Source: Aureivirga marina
Lineage (GTDB): Bacteria > Bacteroidota > Bacteroidia > Flavobacteriales > Flavobacteriaceae
NCBI RefSeq assembly: GCF_015767265.1
Contig: NZ_JADPIB010000002.1
Coordinates: 371,786 to 435,785, forward strand
Reading direction: 5' to 3'
Length of the DNA: 64,000 bases
The translations under genes and the position numbers were made by a program. The notes under the pieces are model-generated. The model saw nothing but the letters and a program-made list of their open reading frames with translations. It ran no database searches and was not told where the DNA came from. Shown in pieces: positions 7,957 to 17,562 of the stretch (positions within the stretch are counted from its first letter, which is position 1; the number at the start of each line of letters is the position of its first letter).

Positions 7957-9330
7957 TTATATTAAGTGTTTTATATTATTCTTAATCATCCTAAACTTCC
8001 CACTATTTTCACTTTCTAAATTATCTACATAAATAAATTCAATAAGCATTTTATTCCCAACTCTATCTGTCCAGTTTTTTCTAAACTTCTCTTCATAATT
8101 CTCATTATATATATCCGAATCTCTCATAATATATATTTTTAAAGAATCAAGTTGATCTTGGACAGCTTGAAACTTTATAATACCTTTTATATCTTTTAGC
8201 GTATTTGAAATATTTCCTAAATTAATTTTCCCATTTTCTGGAGAAAAAATAAAATCATCAACTCTTCCTAATATTTCTTTTACTAAAGGATTATTATTAC
8301 CACAATTACAGGTTCCTTTTTTAAGAATTAATGAATCTCCAATATCATATCTAATTAAAGGAGTACCTTTCGTTGTAAAAGACGTTAAAACTAACCTTCC
8401 TTCATCAGCATAATTATCATTATCATCTAGAATCTCAAAAACACCACTTTGTAAATCTAAATGTAAGTTTCCTTTATCACATTCAAATATAAAAGGAGCA
8501 CCTTCAGAAGAAGCATATTGATTATATATTTTTGCTTTAAAAAAAGATTCAATTATTTTTCGCATTTCATCTGTAATACTCTCTGCTGTTGGAAAAATAG
8601 CTTTAATTATACCTTTTGGAAAATCAATATTTTTTCTAATTCCATACTTTGCAAGTTCTAAGATTGTAGAAGGAAAACCTACTATAAATTTTGGTTGAAA
8701 CTCAATTATATTATTTACATAATATTTCAAATAATCATCTTTAATATGAAATGTCGAATAATATCTTACATTATGAAAATAATCTGTCTTCCAAAATCTT
8801 TTTTTAATTACATCCTTATTTGTAAGAATTGCTTTTCCTGAAAACCAAGCTGTTTTTTCTCCAAGTTTATAACCAGATTGAAACCTAAAATTGTCTAACA
8901 TTGCGAATCTCTCTTGTGTATTATCATGAGTAAATAACACTTCAAGAGATTTTCCAGTTGTTCCTCCCGTTTTTGAAACGATTCCTTCGTTCTTTTCAAT
9001 AGTATGGATATCTTCTATATTTTGACGTAAAGTTTCTTTATTTAAAATTGGAAGTTTTCCTATTTCAGAAACAGTTTTAGGCAATGAAATATCTTTATAA
9101 ATCTCATTATAGAATTTTGAATTATTCTTCGCATAATTCAAAAATTCAATCAAACGATCTTCTTGAATCTTCAATAATTTATCAATTGGTAATTCTTGAT
9201 TCTCTTTGAATTTATTCAAGTAATCTTTATACTTTCCACCATATCTTTTTTTATAGGATAATAGGTTAAAAAAACCAATTAAAGTATTCTGAAAAAAATT
9301 AGGTAAATTTCTGTATATTAATTCTTTCAT
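7957..9330 (-). CDS. Phenylacetate-CoA ligase/CapK-family adenylate-forming protein
   Basis: A 457-residue member of the ANL superfamily, CapK/PaaK type: P-loop-like SKTGGTTGKSLEV, YASSEGAPF, LVLTSFTTKGTPLIRYDIGD and a GRVDDFI C-terminal hinge. A cysteine cluster (GTCNCGNNNP) typical of this group is present. CapK proteins recur in capsule and O-antigen loci but their reaction there is not established. Adenylation of a carboxylate for transfer to a sugar or carrier is a reasonable hypothesis. It overlaps the capA gene by one nucleotide (TAATG-type stop-start). This gives the operon two adenylate-forming enzymes. Confidence 0.85.
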   Translation of the reverse strand: MKELIYRNLPNFFQNTLIGFFNLLSYKKRYGGKYKDYLNKFKENQELPIDKLLKIQEDRLIEFLNYAKNNSKFYNEIYKDISLPKTVSEIGKLPILNKETLRQNIEDIHTIEKNEGIVSKTGGTTGKSLEVLFTHDNTQERFAMLDNFRFQSGYKLGEKTAWFSGKAILTNKDVIKKRFWKTDYFHNVRYYSTFHIKDDYLKYYVNNIIEFQPKFIVGFPSTILELAKYGIRKNIDFPKGIIKAIFPTAESITDEMRKIIESFFKAKIYNQYASSEGAPFIFECDKGNLHLDLQSGVFEILDDNDNYADEGRLVLTSFTTKGTPLIRYDIGDSLILKKGTCNCGNNNPLVKEILGRVDDFIFSPENGKINLGNISNTLKDIKGIIKFQAVQDQLDSLKIYIMRDSDIYNENYEEKFRKNWTDRVGNKMLIEFIYVDNLESENSGKFRMIKNNIKHLI

Positions 9331-10472
9331 TATAATTCTTTATTTAGTACATCTATCATAATTTCTCTATGTGTCTCACACCTAAACAAATTCAAAAACA
9401 AAGCTTTTCTTTTTAGAGATGATGTAAGTAAAAATTTAGGTAAATATCCTCTAGAAATAAGTGCTCGTATATACATATTTTTAGTAAACAGCATTCCTTT
9501 ATATCCAATAACTTGACTTTCTATATATTTTTCCCAAGCCTCGGCATATAATTTTTCATCAATGATAATTTCATTTAACTCATTAACTTTTTCTAAAATC
9601 TCTTGTTTCTTTTCTCCTGATAAAACATTTAAAATTGGATTTTCTTTCTTTCCCTGCTCAAAAGGAATGATTTCAAAATCAACTTTTTTTGTATCAAAAT
9701 TAATCGATAAATCTAGAGCATATCCTAATGTCCATAAACCTTTTTGATATTTCGGTTTGTAATCAAAAACAAAATTTCCTAAGCTATAAAAAATGTGTTT
9801 TTCTTTATATTCTTCATAACCACTAAAACAATGTGAATGATGACCAACAACTAAATCAGCTCCTGAATCAACATAAAAACGATATCTTTCTTTTTGATTT
9901 GGAGTTGGCAATTGAAAATGTTCTCTTCCACCATGAGCTATTACAATGACAAAATCTGATTCTTCTTTTGCTTTATTTATATCATTAAAGTTGTTAATTA
10001 AATTGACCGGATTAGCACCATAAGATTTTTCAGTAGCTGCACAATATTCATTTTCTGCAAAATTTAATATAGCTATTTTTTTATCATTATAAGTATAATA
10101 AAAAGGCTTTCTTGCTTCAGATAAATCTTTCCCTGCACCAACAACATCTATATTTTTAGATTTACATAAATCAATTGTATCTTTAACACCTTCTTCATCA
10201 AAATCTAGAATATGATTGTTTGCTAATGTTGCTAATTTCACTCCCGATATTTCTAAAGGTTTCAATCCAATTTCACTAGATTTTATGTTCGGACCGCTTT
10301 TTGTAATTAATTTATTTGAATCGGTCAAAGGAGACTCTAAATTGACAATTGATAAATCAGATTCTTTAATATGTTTTTCTATATCCAATAAAACTTCTTC
10401 TGATTTTCCTTTTTTAATTATCTCCTCTATTCTTCCTATTGGACAATAATCACCTGCTATGAAAATTTTCAT
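9330..10472 (-). CDS. CapA-family protein (poly-gamma-glutamate synthesis-type metallophosphatase fold)
   Basis: A 380-residue protein with calcineurin-like metal motifs of the CapA family: GDYCPIG near the N-terminus, VNLESPLT, LANNHILDFDEEGV, VIAHGGREHF, VVGHHSHCFSG and FYSLGNFVFD. In Bacillus CapA is part of poly-gamma-glutamate production or export. In Gram-negative polysaccharide loci its job is unknown. No signal peptide is seen, so a cytoplasmic location is likely. It overlaps the polymerase gene by 23 nt and the capK gene by 1 nt, so it is a fixed part of this operon. The CapA/CapK pairing may act on an amino-acid or acyl substituent (inference). Confidence 0.85.
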   Translation of the reverse strand: MKIFIAGDYCPIGRIEEIIKKGKSEEVLLDIEKHIKESDLSIVNLESPLTDSNKLITKSGPNIKSSEIGLKPLEISGVKLATLANNHILDFDEEGVKDTIDLCKSKNIDVVGAGKDLSEARKPFYYTYNDKKIAILNFAENEYCAATEKSYGANPVNLINNFNDINKAKEESDFVIVIAHGGREHFQLPTPNQKERYRFYVDSGADLVVGHHSHCFSGYEEYKEKHIFYSLGNFVFDYKPKYQKGLWTLGYALDLSINFDTKKVDFEIIPFEQGKKENPILNVLSGEKKQEILEKVNELNEIIIDEKLYAEAWEKYIESQVIGYKGMLFTKNMYIRALISRGYLPKFLLTSSLKRKALFLNLFRCETHREIMIDVLNKEL

Positions 10473-11631
10473 TTTTTTTTGTTTTGATCAATTTTAAAGA
10501 GCAATAATACATAAGAAGAATTAAAATCCAGACATAATTATTTCTCATTATATCACCTCCTAGAATATATAATAGTATTGGTATAAAGGCTATAAATAAT
10601 ATAACATCTTTTGTAAGTACTTTCAAAATATTAGACAACATTGACATAAAAAGAATTAAAGCTATAATTCCTCCTTGTAAGCCAATTGTAATCATTGTTT
10701 GATGAGCATCTGTTTTTATTCCATCAATGATAATACTCGAATCAAATCCATAACCGATAAATGGAGATAAAATAAATTGATTAATTCCTACACCATATAT
10801 TAAGGATCTACCTCCATTATAATCAAGTTCATTAAAATAATTTACTAAAGCTCCTATTAAATCGTATTTCAAAAAAATCACAACTACAAATATTAGAGCA
10901 ATAATAATTGCTAGTTTAATCATTTTTTTTGACAAATAATTAAACATAAAAAATAGACTAAAACCAATTAAAATACCTAACATAGATTTTGATGTTTCTG
11001 ATTTTATGGTAATTAGAATATCAAGTAAAATTAGAGCTATTATTATTATTTGTTCTTTTTTTGTCTTTACATTTTTTAAAACTAAAAGACCAAAAAATGG
11101 CAAAACTGAAGAAAAAATAGCTATTTTATGAGGGTTATTGACTAATGGCGCAAACCTTTCATAATAAAAAAGAGACATTCCTAATAAGGATCTAGTAAAG
11201 AAGCTAATACCATATAAGATAATTAGCAAAATACTCATCCTAAAGAATATTTTTTCTATAAAAACATATGGTACAATTTCACCTGTTTTTATTTTATTTT
11301 CAAATAAAAAAACTGAAAAAAGAACAAAAATGTATGAAAAAAAATCATACCATCCATCAATAACACCGTATCTATTAAAAAAAAGAATATTAAAAATGGA
11401 ACTAAGAATTAATATAAAAAGAAATCTAATCCAAAAATTCGTAAATCGAAGATTAGAACTCTTAGTTTGTAAAATTTTAGGTATGCTCGCTATCAAAACA
11501 ATAGCTATTATTATTTCAGATAATCCAACAACTGAAAATCTTAGCTCTGTAAATGGTGCCAATAAAACAGCTAGAATTAATAAGTTTTGCGTAAATCCTA
11601 TTTTACCTTTTAAGCCTAAAATTTCACCCAT
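10450..11631 (-). CDS. O-antigen polymerase/ligase (Wzy-like)
   Basis: A 393-residue integral membrane protein with roughly ten hydrophobic segments. A larger periplasmic loop carries GGRSLIYGVGINQFILSP and IGYGFDSS, then DAHQTMITIGLQGG, the pattern of the Wzy_C/O-antigen ligase family. As the only such protein beside a flippase in the operon, it most likely polymerises repeat units in the periplasm (Wzy), though a WaaL-like ligase cannot be excluded. Poor conservation of Wzy proteins is usual. It overlaps capA by 23 nt and the flippase gene by 8 nt. Confidence 0.82.
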   Translation of the reverse strand: MGEILGLKGKIGFTQNLLILAVLLAPFTELRFSVVGLSEIIIAIVLIASIPKILQTKSSNLRFTNFWIRFLFILILSSIFNILFFNRYGVIDGWYDFFSYIFVLFSVFLFENKIKTGEIVPYVFIEKIFFRMSILLIILYGISFFTRSLLGMSLFYYERFAPLVNNPHKIAIFSSVLPFFGLLVLKNVKTKKEQIIIIALILLDILITIKSETSKSMLGILIGFSLFFMFNYLSKKMIKLAIIIALIFVVVIFLKYDLIGALVNYFNELDYNGGRSLIYGVGINQFILSPFIGYGFDSSIIIDGIKTDAHQTMITIGLQGGIIALILFMSMLSNILKVLTKDVILFIAFIPILLYILGGDIMRNNYVWILILLMYYCSLKLIKTKKNENFHSR

Positions 11632-12853
11632 TTACAACCACCTTTTTATATGCTAAATAAGTCAAAATAGACATTGTTCCACTAGCTCCAATCATTACTG
11701 AAATTGCTCCAAAAACTCCCATTTTAGGTATAATATACATTGAGAAAAAGAAGAAAAACAAACTACTGTATAACACAATATTTTTGTATAGTTTTTCTTT
11801 TCCAATAAGCATCAAAAAATTTGGTCCATATATTAACCTAAAAAATATAAATACAACCATCAAAATCAGCCATTTAAAATATAAATTTATATCCTTTATA
11901 TTCTCATCAACAAATATATCTATAATTTGAGTTGAAAAAATGAATGCTACGCAACAGACAGAAATCCCTACGAAATACATGATTCTTTTATAAAGTACAT
12001 GATTTTCGATATTTCTTGATAAATAAGGTAAAAAAGTACTTGAAATTAAAACAGCTAACGAATTTAATGCATCAATTACTTTGGTTGCAGAAACATAGAT
12101 TCCTAATATCGATGAAGAAACTGTTAATCCTAAAACAAAAGTTGCTGTGTTATTATAAAAATTAGGTGCAAATTGCGTTATAAAAGCATGTCTTCCAGAT
12201 AAAATAACGTTTTTGATTCGATAAAAATTAGGAACAGTCAAAGAAACATTAAACCTTTTTCTTATTATTATTATCGAAATAATATTACCTACCAATACAT
12301 TTAAAGCATATAATAAGTATACATAAACATAGTCTGAAGGTTCATTAATAAATATAAACAATGAAACTAAATACAAAAATTTAGTCAATACATTGATATA
12401 TGCAATAAGTTTCATTTCTTCTACACCTTGAAAAAACCAATATGGAAAAACTGATTGCATTCCTACTAGAAAAAAAGTATAGAAATATAGCTCTGCTTCT
12501 CCAGAAAATTTTGGAACAATAAAAATCAATAATAGTAAAATCGAAAAGGAAATTACCAACAAAGAAATACTTGTCCAAAAAAAATCATTAAACTTTTGAT
12601 TTAAAAGTTTTAAATCTGTTTTAATTCGTGCAATGTCTCTTACAGCAGTTATTGAAAATCCATATTGTATAAGCGCTCCAAAATATGCACATACAGATAA
12701 TGAAAAAGAAATTAATCCAAATTTATCAAACCCTAATACTTTTAATAAAAATGGAAATATTATTAATGGAATTAAAAAATCCATTCCCTTAATTGAAACC
12801 AGAGACATGAAATTTTTAATTAACTGTAAATTATTTTTTCCTTTTATAAACAA
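11624..12853 (-). CDS. Polysaccharide flippase (Wzx-like)
   Basis: A 409-residue protein with about twelve transmembrane helices in the MOP/MATE superfamily pattern of polysaccharide exporters. The start includes FPFLLKVLGFDKFGLISF and SITAVRDIARIK, typical of Wzx proteins (PLIxxxLGxxxFGxxxF, then NxxxxRDIA). It should move undecaprenyl-linked repeat units across the inner membrane before Wzy polymerisation. It overlaps the polymerase gene by 8 nt and follows the tviB-like gene by 28 nt. Confidence 0.87.
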   Translation of the reverse strand: MFIKGKNNLQLIKNFMSLVSIKGMDFLIPLIIFPFLLKVLGFDKFGLISFSLSVCAYFGALIQYGFSITAVRDIARIKTDLKLLNQKFNDFFWTSISLLVISFSILLLLIFIVPKFSGEAELYFYTFFLVGMQSVFPYWFFQGVEEMKLIAYINVLTKFLYLVSLFIFINEPSDYVYVYLLYALNVLVGNIISIIIIRKRFNVSLTVPNFYRIKNVILSGRHAFITQFAPNFYNNTATFVLGLTVSSSILGIYVSATKVIDALNSLAVLISSTFLPYLSRNIENHVLYKRIMYFVGISVCCVAFIFSTQIIDIFVDENIKDINLYFKWLILMVVFIFFRLIYGPNFLMLIGKEKLYKNIVLYSSLFFFFFSMYIIPKMGVFGAISVMIGASGTMSILTYLAYKKVVVNG

Positions 12854-12881
12854 ACTATTATAATTAATTTAAAGTTATTAT

Positions 12882-14171
12882 TTATAAATTTTTCTTTATC
12901 CCTTCTATAGATAATGTATTCTTCACGTCATAAACAACACCACCCTCTTTCTTTAAAGAATTTAAATCTAAATCTTTGTAAGAATCATGTGCAACGGTTA
13001 ACACTATAACTTCGTATTTTTTGTTTGGAATATCTTTAAAACTTTCCAATTTATATTCATGCATCACTTCTTCTGGATTCGCCCAAGGATCATAAATATC
13101 AATAGAAGCTCCATATGATTTTAATTCATTTACAACATCTACAGCTTTTGTATTTCGAACATCTGGACAGTTTTCTTTAAAAGTAATTCCTAAAACAAGA
13201 ATATCGCTTCCTTTTACCTTTAAATCATTGTGAAGCATTAGTTTAACGACTTCTGAAGCAACATATTGCCCCATACTATCATTCATTCTTCTTCCTGCAA
13301 GAATGATCTCTGGATGGTAACCAACTTCTTGTGCTTTTTGTGCTAAATAATATGGATCAACACCAATACAATGTCCTCCTACTAATCCAGGTTTAAATGG
13401 TAAAAAATTCCATTTTGTTCCTGCTGCTTCCAAGACATCATGTGTATTAATTTCTAATAAATTAAAGATTTTTGCCAATTCATTTACAAAAGCAATATTG
13501 ATATCTCTCTGTGAGTTTTCAATTACTTTTGCAGCCTCAGCAACTTTAATTGTCGGAGCTAAATGTGTTCCTGCTGTAATTACAGCTTTGTATAAATCAT
13601 CTACTTTTTTTCCAATTTCTGGAGTAGACCCCGAAGTTACTTTTAAAATCTTTTCTACTGTATGCTTTTTATCTCCTGGATTAATTCTTTCTGGCGAATA
13701 ACCTGCATAAAAATCTTCGTTAAATTTTAATCCAGAAAATTTTTCTAAAATAGGAATACATTCATCTTCTGTTACCCCTGGATATACTGTTGATTCGTAA
13801 ATAACGATATCATCCTTCTTTAAATATTTTGCAACAGATTCACTTGCTTTATATAAAGGTGTTAAAATAGGACGATTATTTTTATCAACAGGAGTTGGAA
13901 CAGTAATAATATAATAGTTACAATCTTGTAAAGCTTCTGAATTATTTGTACAAAAAAGACCTATTTCATCTGAATTCTCTTGCTTAAGAACTTCTTGTAA
14001 TAAATCATTTTCTACTTCTAAAGTACTATCTACTCCAGAATTCAATTCTTGCACTCTTTCCTCATTGATATCAAACCCAATTACTGAATATTTAGTTGCG
14101 AATAATCTAGCTAATGGTAAACCTACATATCCCAACCCAATAATTGCAATTTTTATATTATTATTTTCCAT
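12882..14171 (-). CDS. tviB: UDP-N-acetylhexosamine 6-dehydrogenase (TviB/WbpA-like)
   Basis: A 429-residue nucleotide-sugar dehydrogenase. The NAD-binding motif IGLGYVGLPLA is at residues 11-21, the catalytic Cys268 lies in GGHCIGVDPYYL, and GITFKENCPDVRN is in the C-terminal domain. GHCIGVDPYYL separates this Vi-antigen-type group from UDP-glucose dehydrogenases, which read GGSCFPKD. It oxidises UDP-GlcNAc (or UDP-GalNAc) to the uronic acid with two NAD. With the TviC/WbpP-like 4-epimerase at 15702-16688 it could supply UDP-GalNAcA. It is the first gene of the long operon, and a terminator just upstream separates it from ugd. Confidence 0.88.
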   Translation of the reverse strand: MENNNIKIAIIGLGYVGLPLARLFATKYSVIGFDINEERVQELNSGVDSTLEVENDLLQEVLKQENSDEIGLFCTNNSEALQDCNYYIITVPTPVDKNNRPILTPLYKASESVAKYLKKDDIVIYESTVYPGVTEDECIPILEKFSGLKFNEDFYAGYSPERINPGDKKHTVEKILKVTSGSTPEIGKKVDDLYKAVITAGTHLAPTIKVAEAAKVIENSQRDINIAFVNELAKIFNLLEINTHDVLEAAGTKWNFLPFKPGLVGGHCIGVDPYYLAQKAQEVGYHPEIILAGRRMNDSMGQYVASEVVKLMLHNDLKVKGSDILVLGITFKENCPDVRNTKAVDVVNELKSYGASIDIYDPWANPEEVMHEYKLESFKDIPNKKYEVIVLTVAHDSYKDLDLNSLKKEGGVVYDVKNTLSIEGIKKNL

Positions 14172-14197
14172 ATAAATTCCTATCTTATTATGTTTTA

Positions 14198-14232
14198 ACG
14201 CGTGCTAAATTACTATTAATTTCTATTCACAA
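14198..14232 (-). promoter_or_regulatory. Candidate promoter of the long polysaccharide operon
   Basis: On the minus strand a TAATTTAG box (14205-14212) resembles the Bacteroidota -7 element TAnnTTTG with one mismatch. A TTG at 14230-14232 lies 17 nt upstream, slightly short of the usual 19. It sits between the ugd terminator and the tviB-like start. The bases just downstream (GCACG then TTAAAA) resemble those below the candidate promoter of the epimerase gene at 16731. Confidence 0.35.
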
Positions 14233-14261
14233 TTATTTTTTTCTACATTTTTTGAAACTAT

Positions 14262-14311
14262 TAAAAAAAATCCCTGTTTCCAGTTATTATTATAACCTAG
14301 AAACAAGGATT
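14262..14311 (-). terminator. Rho-independent terminator after ugd
   Basis: Inverted repeat of 12 bp (14269-14280 with 14300-14311). On the minus strand it pairs completely, with one G-U, and is followed by a run of eight T. It lies about 40 nt after the ugd stop codon and ends the epimerase-ugd unit. Confidence 0.8.
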
Positions 14312-14349
14312 CTTGAATTATTTTAAAGAATTAACTATCAGTATTTTAT

Positions 14350-15687
14350 TTATTTCATCGTAACTCTCTTACCTATTTGATGGTATTCAAAGCCTTTTTC
14401 TTCAATATGAAACGCATTGTATTGATTTCTTCCATCAAAAATCACAGGATAATTTAATTGATTCTTAATTTCCATAAAATCAGGCGATCTGAATTCTTTC
14501 CATTCTGTTAATAAGATCAAAGCATCCGCTCCTTTCAATACTTCATACTTTGTTTCAGAATATATAACTCCTTCAACTCCTTTTAAATAATGTGATTTTG
14601 CTTCTTCAATTGCTTTTGGATCATATGCCTGTACTTTCGCTCCTCTTTTTACTAATTCTTTAATTACATAAATCGCAGGTGCCTCACGCATATCATCTGT
14701 TGCTGGCTTAAATGACAATCCCCAAATTGCAAATGTTTTTCCTGTTAAATCTTCTCCAAATCGATTCTTAACTTTCTCTGCAATTACTAATTTTTGCTGA
14801 TTATTCACTTTTTCTACAGCACTGATCACATTTGTTTCATAACCATATTCAGCAGCAGTCTTTTGTAAAGCTTTTACATCTTTTGGAAAACAAGATCCCC
14901 CGTATCCACATCCTGGATAAATAAAACTGTAACCAATTCTTCTATCTGAACCGATTCCAACTCTTACTTTATTTACATCTGCATCCAATAATTCACAAAT
15001 ATTTGCAATTTCATTCATAAATGAAATTTTCGTCGCCAACATCGCATTTGCTGCATATTTAGTCATTTCAGCAGAACGAATATCCATTGTGATAAATCGA
15101 TCTGAATTATGAATAAATGGTGCATAAAGTTCTTTCATTCTTGAAAAAGCATAATCTGAATCAGCTCCGATAACTACTCTATCTGGCTTCATAAAATCTT
15201 GTAAAGCTGCTCCTTCTTTTAAGAATTCTGGATTAGAAACAATATGAAATGGAATATTTTCTCCTCTTTTATCTAATTCTTTTTGAATTGTTGCTTTTAC
15301 TTTATCTCCTGTTCCAACTGGAACTGTCGACTTATCTACAACAATCAATTCTTTTGTCATTGATTTTCCAATTTGCTCAGCAACTGCCAAAACATATTGT
15401 AAATCTGCAGAACCATCTTCTCCCATTGGAGTTCCAACAGCGATAAAAACAATTTCTGAATTATTAAGATTTTCCTCTAAAGATGTAGAAAACTTTAGAG
15501 TTCCTATCTCAACACTATTTTTAACTAATGTTTCCAATCCTGGCTCAAAAATAGGGATGATTCCATTCTCTAACTTTTCTATTTTTTCTTCATTTACATC
15601 AATGCACACCACATTATTTCCCATCTCAGAAAAACATGCTCCTGTCACCAATCCTACATAACCTGAACCAACAACTGTTATATTCAT
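14350..15687 (-). CDS. ugd: UDP-glucose 6-dehydrogenase
   Basis: A 445-residue enzyme with the NAD motif VVGSGYVGLVTG (residues 5-16), TVPVGTGDKV, SNPEFLKEGAA and catalytic Cys266 in GYGGSCFPKDV, diagnostic of UDP-glucose/GDP-mannose dehydrogenases acting on UDP-glucose. It makes UDP-glucuronate. It is 14 nt downstream of the epimerase gene, so the two are co-transcribed, and a strong terminator follows. A second, different dehydrogenase (tviB-like) next to it means the cell can make two uronic acids for surface polysaccharide. Confidence 0.93.
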   Translation of the reverse strand: MNITVVGSGYVGLVTGACFSEMGNNVVCIDVNEEKIEKLENGIIPIFEPGLETLVKNSVEIGTLKFSTSLEENLNNSEIVFIAVGTPMGEDGSADLQYVLAVAEQIGKSMTKELIVVDKSTVPVGTGDKVKATIQKELDKRGENIPFHIVSNPEFLKEGAALQDFMKPDRVVIGADSDYAFSRMKELYAPFIHNSDRFITMDIRSAEMTKYAANAMLATKISFMNEIANICELLDADVNKVRVGIGSDRRIGYSFIYPGCGYGGSCFPKDVKALQKTAAEYGYETNVISAVEKVNNQQKLVIAEKVKNRFGEDLTGKTFAIWGLSFKPATDDMREAPAIYVIKELVKRGAKVQAYDPKAIEEAKSHYLKGVEGVIYSETKYEVLKGADALILLTEWKEFRSPDFMEIKNQLNYPVIFDGRNQYNAFHIEEKGFEYHQIGKRVTMK

Positions 15688-15701
15688 TTCTCTCTAATTT
15701 T

Positions 15702-16688
15702 TTATTTTAAATTTTCCCAATACCAATGAACTGCTTCTTTTAGTCCATCTTGTAAAGAGTATTTAGGATCATAACCTAATAATTCTTTAGCTTTATCAAT
15801 ACTTGCCAAAGAATGTGGAATATCTCCAACTCTATTTGGTCCATGAATTACTTTTACATCTGCAATTTCGGAATTTTTTTCTGATAAATTCGCTTTTAAA
15901 CTTCTAACTAAATCATTTAAAGTCGCTCTTTGTCCAAACGCAACATTATATACCTGATTTAGAGCAGCTTCATTTTCTGTGCTCAATGCACGTAAATTCA
16001 TCTGCACAACATTGTCGATGTATGTAAAATCTCTTGAATATTCTCCATCTCCATTAATTGTTGGAGATTCTAAACGCATAAACTGTGAAACAAACTTTGG
16101 AATTACTGCCGCATAAGCTCCATTTGGATCTTGTCTTCTTCCAAAAACATTGAAATATCGTAATCCAATTGTTGGTAATCCATATGTTTTTCCAAATACA
16201 TCTGCATATAATTCGTTAACAAATTTTGTTACTGCATAAGGCGATAATGGTCTTCCAATTCTTTCTTCTACTTTTGGTAATTCTTTTGAATCTCCATATG
16301 TTGAAGAACTTGCTGCATACACAAAACGCTTTACTCCTGCATCCCTACAAGCAACTAACATATTTAAAAATCCAGAAACATTTACATCATTACTCGTAAT
16401 CGGATCTTTAATAGACCTTGGCACAGAACCTAAAGCTGCTTGATGTAAAACAAAATCTACTCCTTCAACTGCTTTCTGACAATCTTCTAAATTTCGAATG
16501 TCTCCTTCTATTAAAGTAAAATTCTCATTATCCTTTAAATGCTCTAAATTTTCTCTTTTTCCTGTTGCAAAATTATCTAAACAAACTACCTTATTGTTTA
16601 AAGCTAATAATGCATCACACAAATTGGAACCAATAAATCCAGCCCCACCTGTTACTAATATTTTTTTGTTATTAACGAATTCTGACAT
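15702..16688 (-). CDS. NAD-dependent nucleotide-sugar 4-epimerase (WbpP/TviC-like)
   Basis: A 328-residue extended SDR: NAD motif [10 protein letters not shown] (14-23), [11 protein letters not shown] with the catalytic Ser, and Tyr151/Lys155 in [28 protein letters not shown] is characteristic of the UDP-GlcNAc 4-epimerase group containing WbpP and TviC. It interconverts UDP-GlcNAc and UDP-GalNAc (or the uronic forms). Together with the tviB-like dehydrogenase this gives the pathway known for Vi-antigen precursors. It is the first gene of the short epimerase-ugd unit. Confidence 0.87.
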   Translation of the reverse strand: MSEFVNNKKILVTGGAGFIGSNLCDALLALNNKVVCLDNFATGKRENLEHLKDNENFTLIEGDIRNLEDCQKAVEGVDFVLHQAALGSVPRSIKDPITSNDVNVSGFLNMLVACRDAGVKRFVYAASSSTYGDSKELPKVEERIGRPLSPYAVTKFVNELYADVFGKTYGLPTIGLRYFNVFGRRQDPNGAYAAVIPKFVSQFMRLESPTINGDGEYSRDFTYIDNVVQMNLRALSTENEAALNQVYNVAFGQRATLNDLVRSLKANLSEKNSEIADVKVIHGPNRVGDIPHSLASIDKAKELLGYDPKYSLQDGLKEAVHWYWENLK

Positions 16689-16723
16689 ATTATGATTCTA
16701 AATATTTTTTTTCAAAAGTTTTA

Positions 16724-16760
16724 AACGTGCCGAATTTACTTAAAATAAAACACATGACTA
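16724..16760 (-). promoter_or_regulatory. Candidate promoter of the epimerase-ugd unit
   Basis: On the minus strand TAAATTCG (16731-16738) matches TAnnTTTG at 7 of 8 positions. The same octamer with a perfectly spaced TTG is found before the exbB-like gene (40949-40956), supporting it as a usable -7 variant. The -33 position here reads TAG, 19 nt upstream. The downstream GGCACG then TTTAAAAC is shared with the region before the tviB-like gene. Confidence 0.4.
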
Positions 16761-16782
16761 ATTTTATTTAGTAAATTAATTT

Positions 16783-17559
16783 TTATAAAAATTCTATATC
16801 ATGAAGTGATAATCCCGAATTTGGCGCAATATATCGAAGTGACTTTCGATCATTTGTTTCTTTTAAAGATGCTTCTATTTCTTCCAAGCTCACATTTCCT
16901 CGTCCTAATTCAAACAACATTCCCATAATTAATCGAACTTGATAACGTAAAAATCCTTTACTTTTTATTCGAAATACATAACTTTCTTTAGGAAAAAAAT
17001 TAGCTTGATAAATCGTATTTTCTTCAATACAACTTTCTAAAATTTCTCTCTGAAAATTAGTTTCTGGACTTGGTTTTGTACAATATTTATGAAAGAAATG
17101 TTCCCCTTTAAATAATTTCGCTCCTTCTTTCATCAAAGAAATATCCAATTCTTCTACAAAAGTTGTCACGAAAGGTGCACTAAATGGATGTGCTTTTTCT
17201 TTATGTGAAAACAAATAAATATATTCTTTCACTTTCGAATTCTGAATAATATTAAATTCCTTCGAAACTTTTTCAATTGTCAACAATTTTAAATCCGAAG
17301 GTAAATATTTATTCAGTTGTTCTAAAAATTCTTCTGTGTCTATTTCTTCTTTTAAAAATAATTCCACTGCGAACTTATTCGCTGAAACCATCGCATCTGT
17401 TCTTCCTGAACCTAAAACTTTAAATTCTTCATGCTTTAAAACAAAACATATCGTTTTTTCAAGCATTAATTGTACAGTTTTCAATTTAGGCTGCGGCTGC
17501 CAACCATGAAATCGAAACCCTAAAAATTGAATATGTAATAAATAATAATGTGTGTACAT
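16783..17559 (-). CDS. truA: tRNA pseudouridine synthase A-like protein
   Basis: A 258-residue TruA-family enzyme. LHIQFLGFRFHGWQPQP matches the YxGxxFxGWQxQ start, the catalytic aspartate is Asp55 in GSGRTDAMVSA, and FRIKSKGFLRYQVRLIMGML matches the conserved FLxxQVRxMxG segment. It should isomerise uridines 38-40 in the tRNA anticodon arm. The post-Asp sequence is AMVSA rather than the usual xGVHA, so it is a divergent copy; flavobacteria can carry more than one TruA homologue. It starts 3 nt after the end of the upstream secreted-protein gene. Confidence 0.83.
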   Translation of the reverse strand: MYTHYYLLHIQFLGFRFHGWQPQPKLKTVQLMLEKTICFVLKHEEFKVLGSGRTDAMVSANKFAVELFLKEEIDTEEFLEQLNKYLPSDLKLLTIEKVSKEFNIIQNSKVKEYIYLFSHKEKAHPFSAPFVTTFVEELDISLMKEGAKLFKGEHFFHKYCTKPSPETNFQREILESCIEENTIYQANFFPKESYVFRIKSKGFLRYQVRLIMGMLFELGRGNVSLEEIEASLKETNDRKSLRYIAPNSGLSLHDIEFL

Positions 17560-17562
17560 TTT

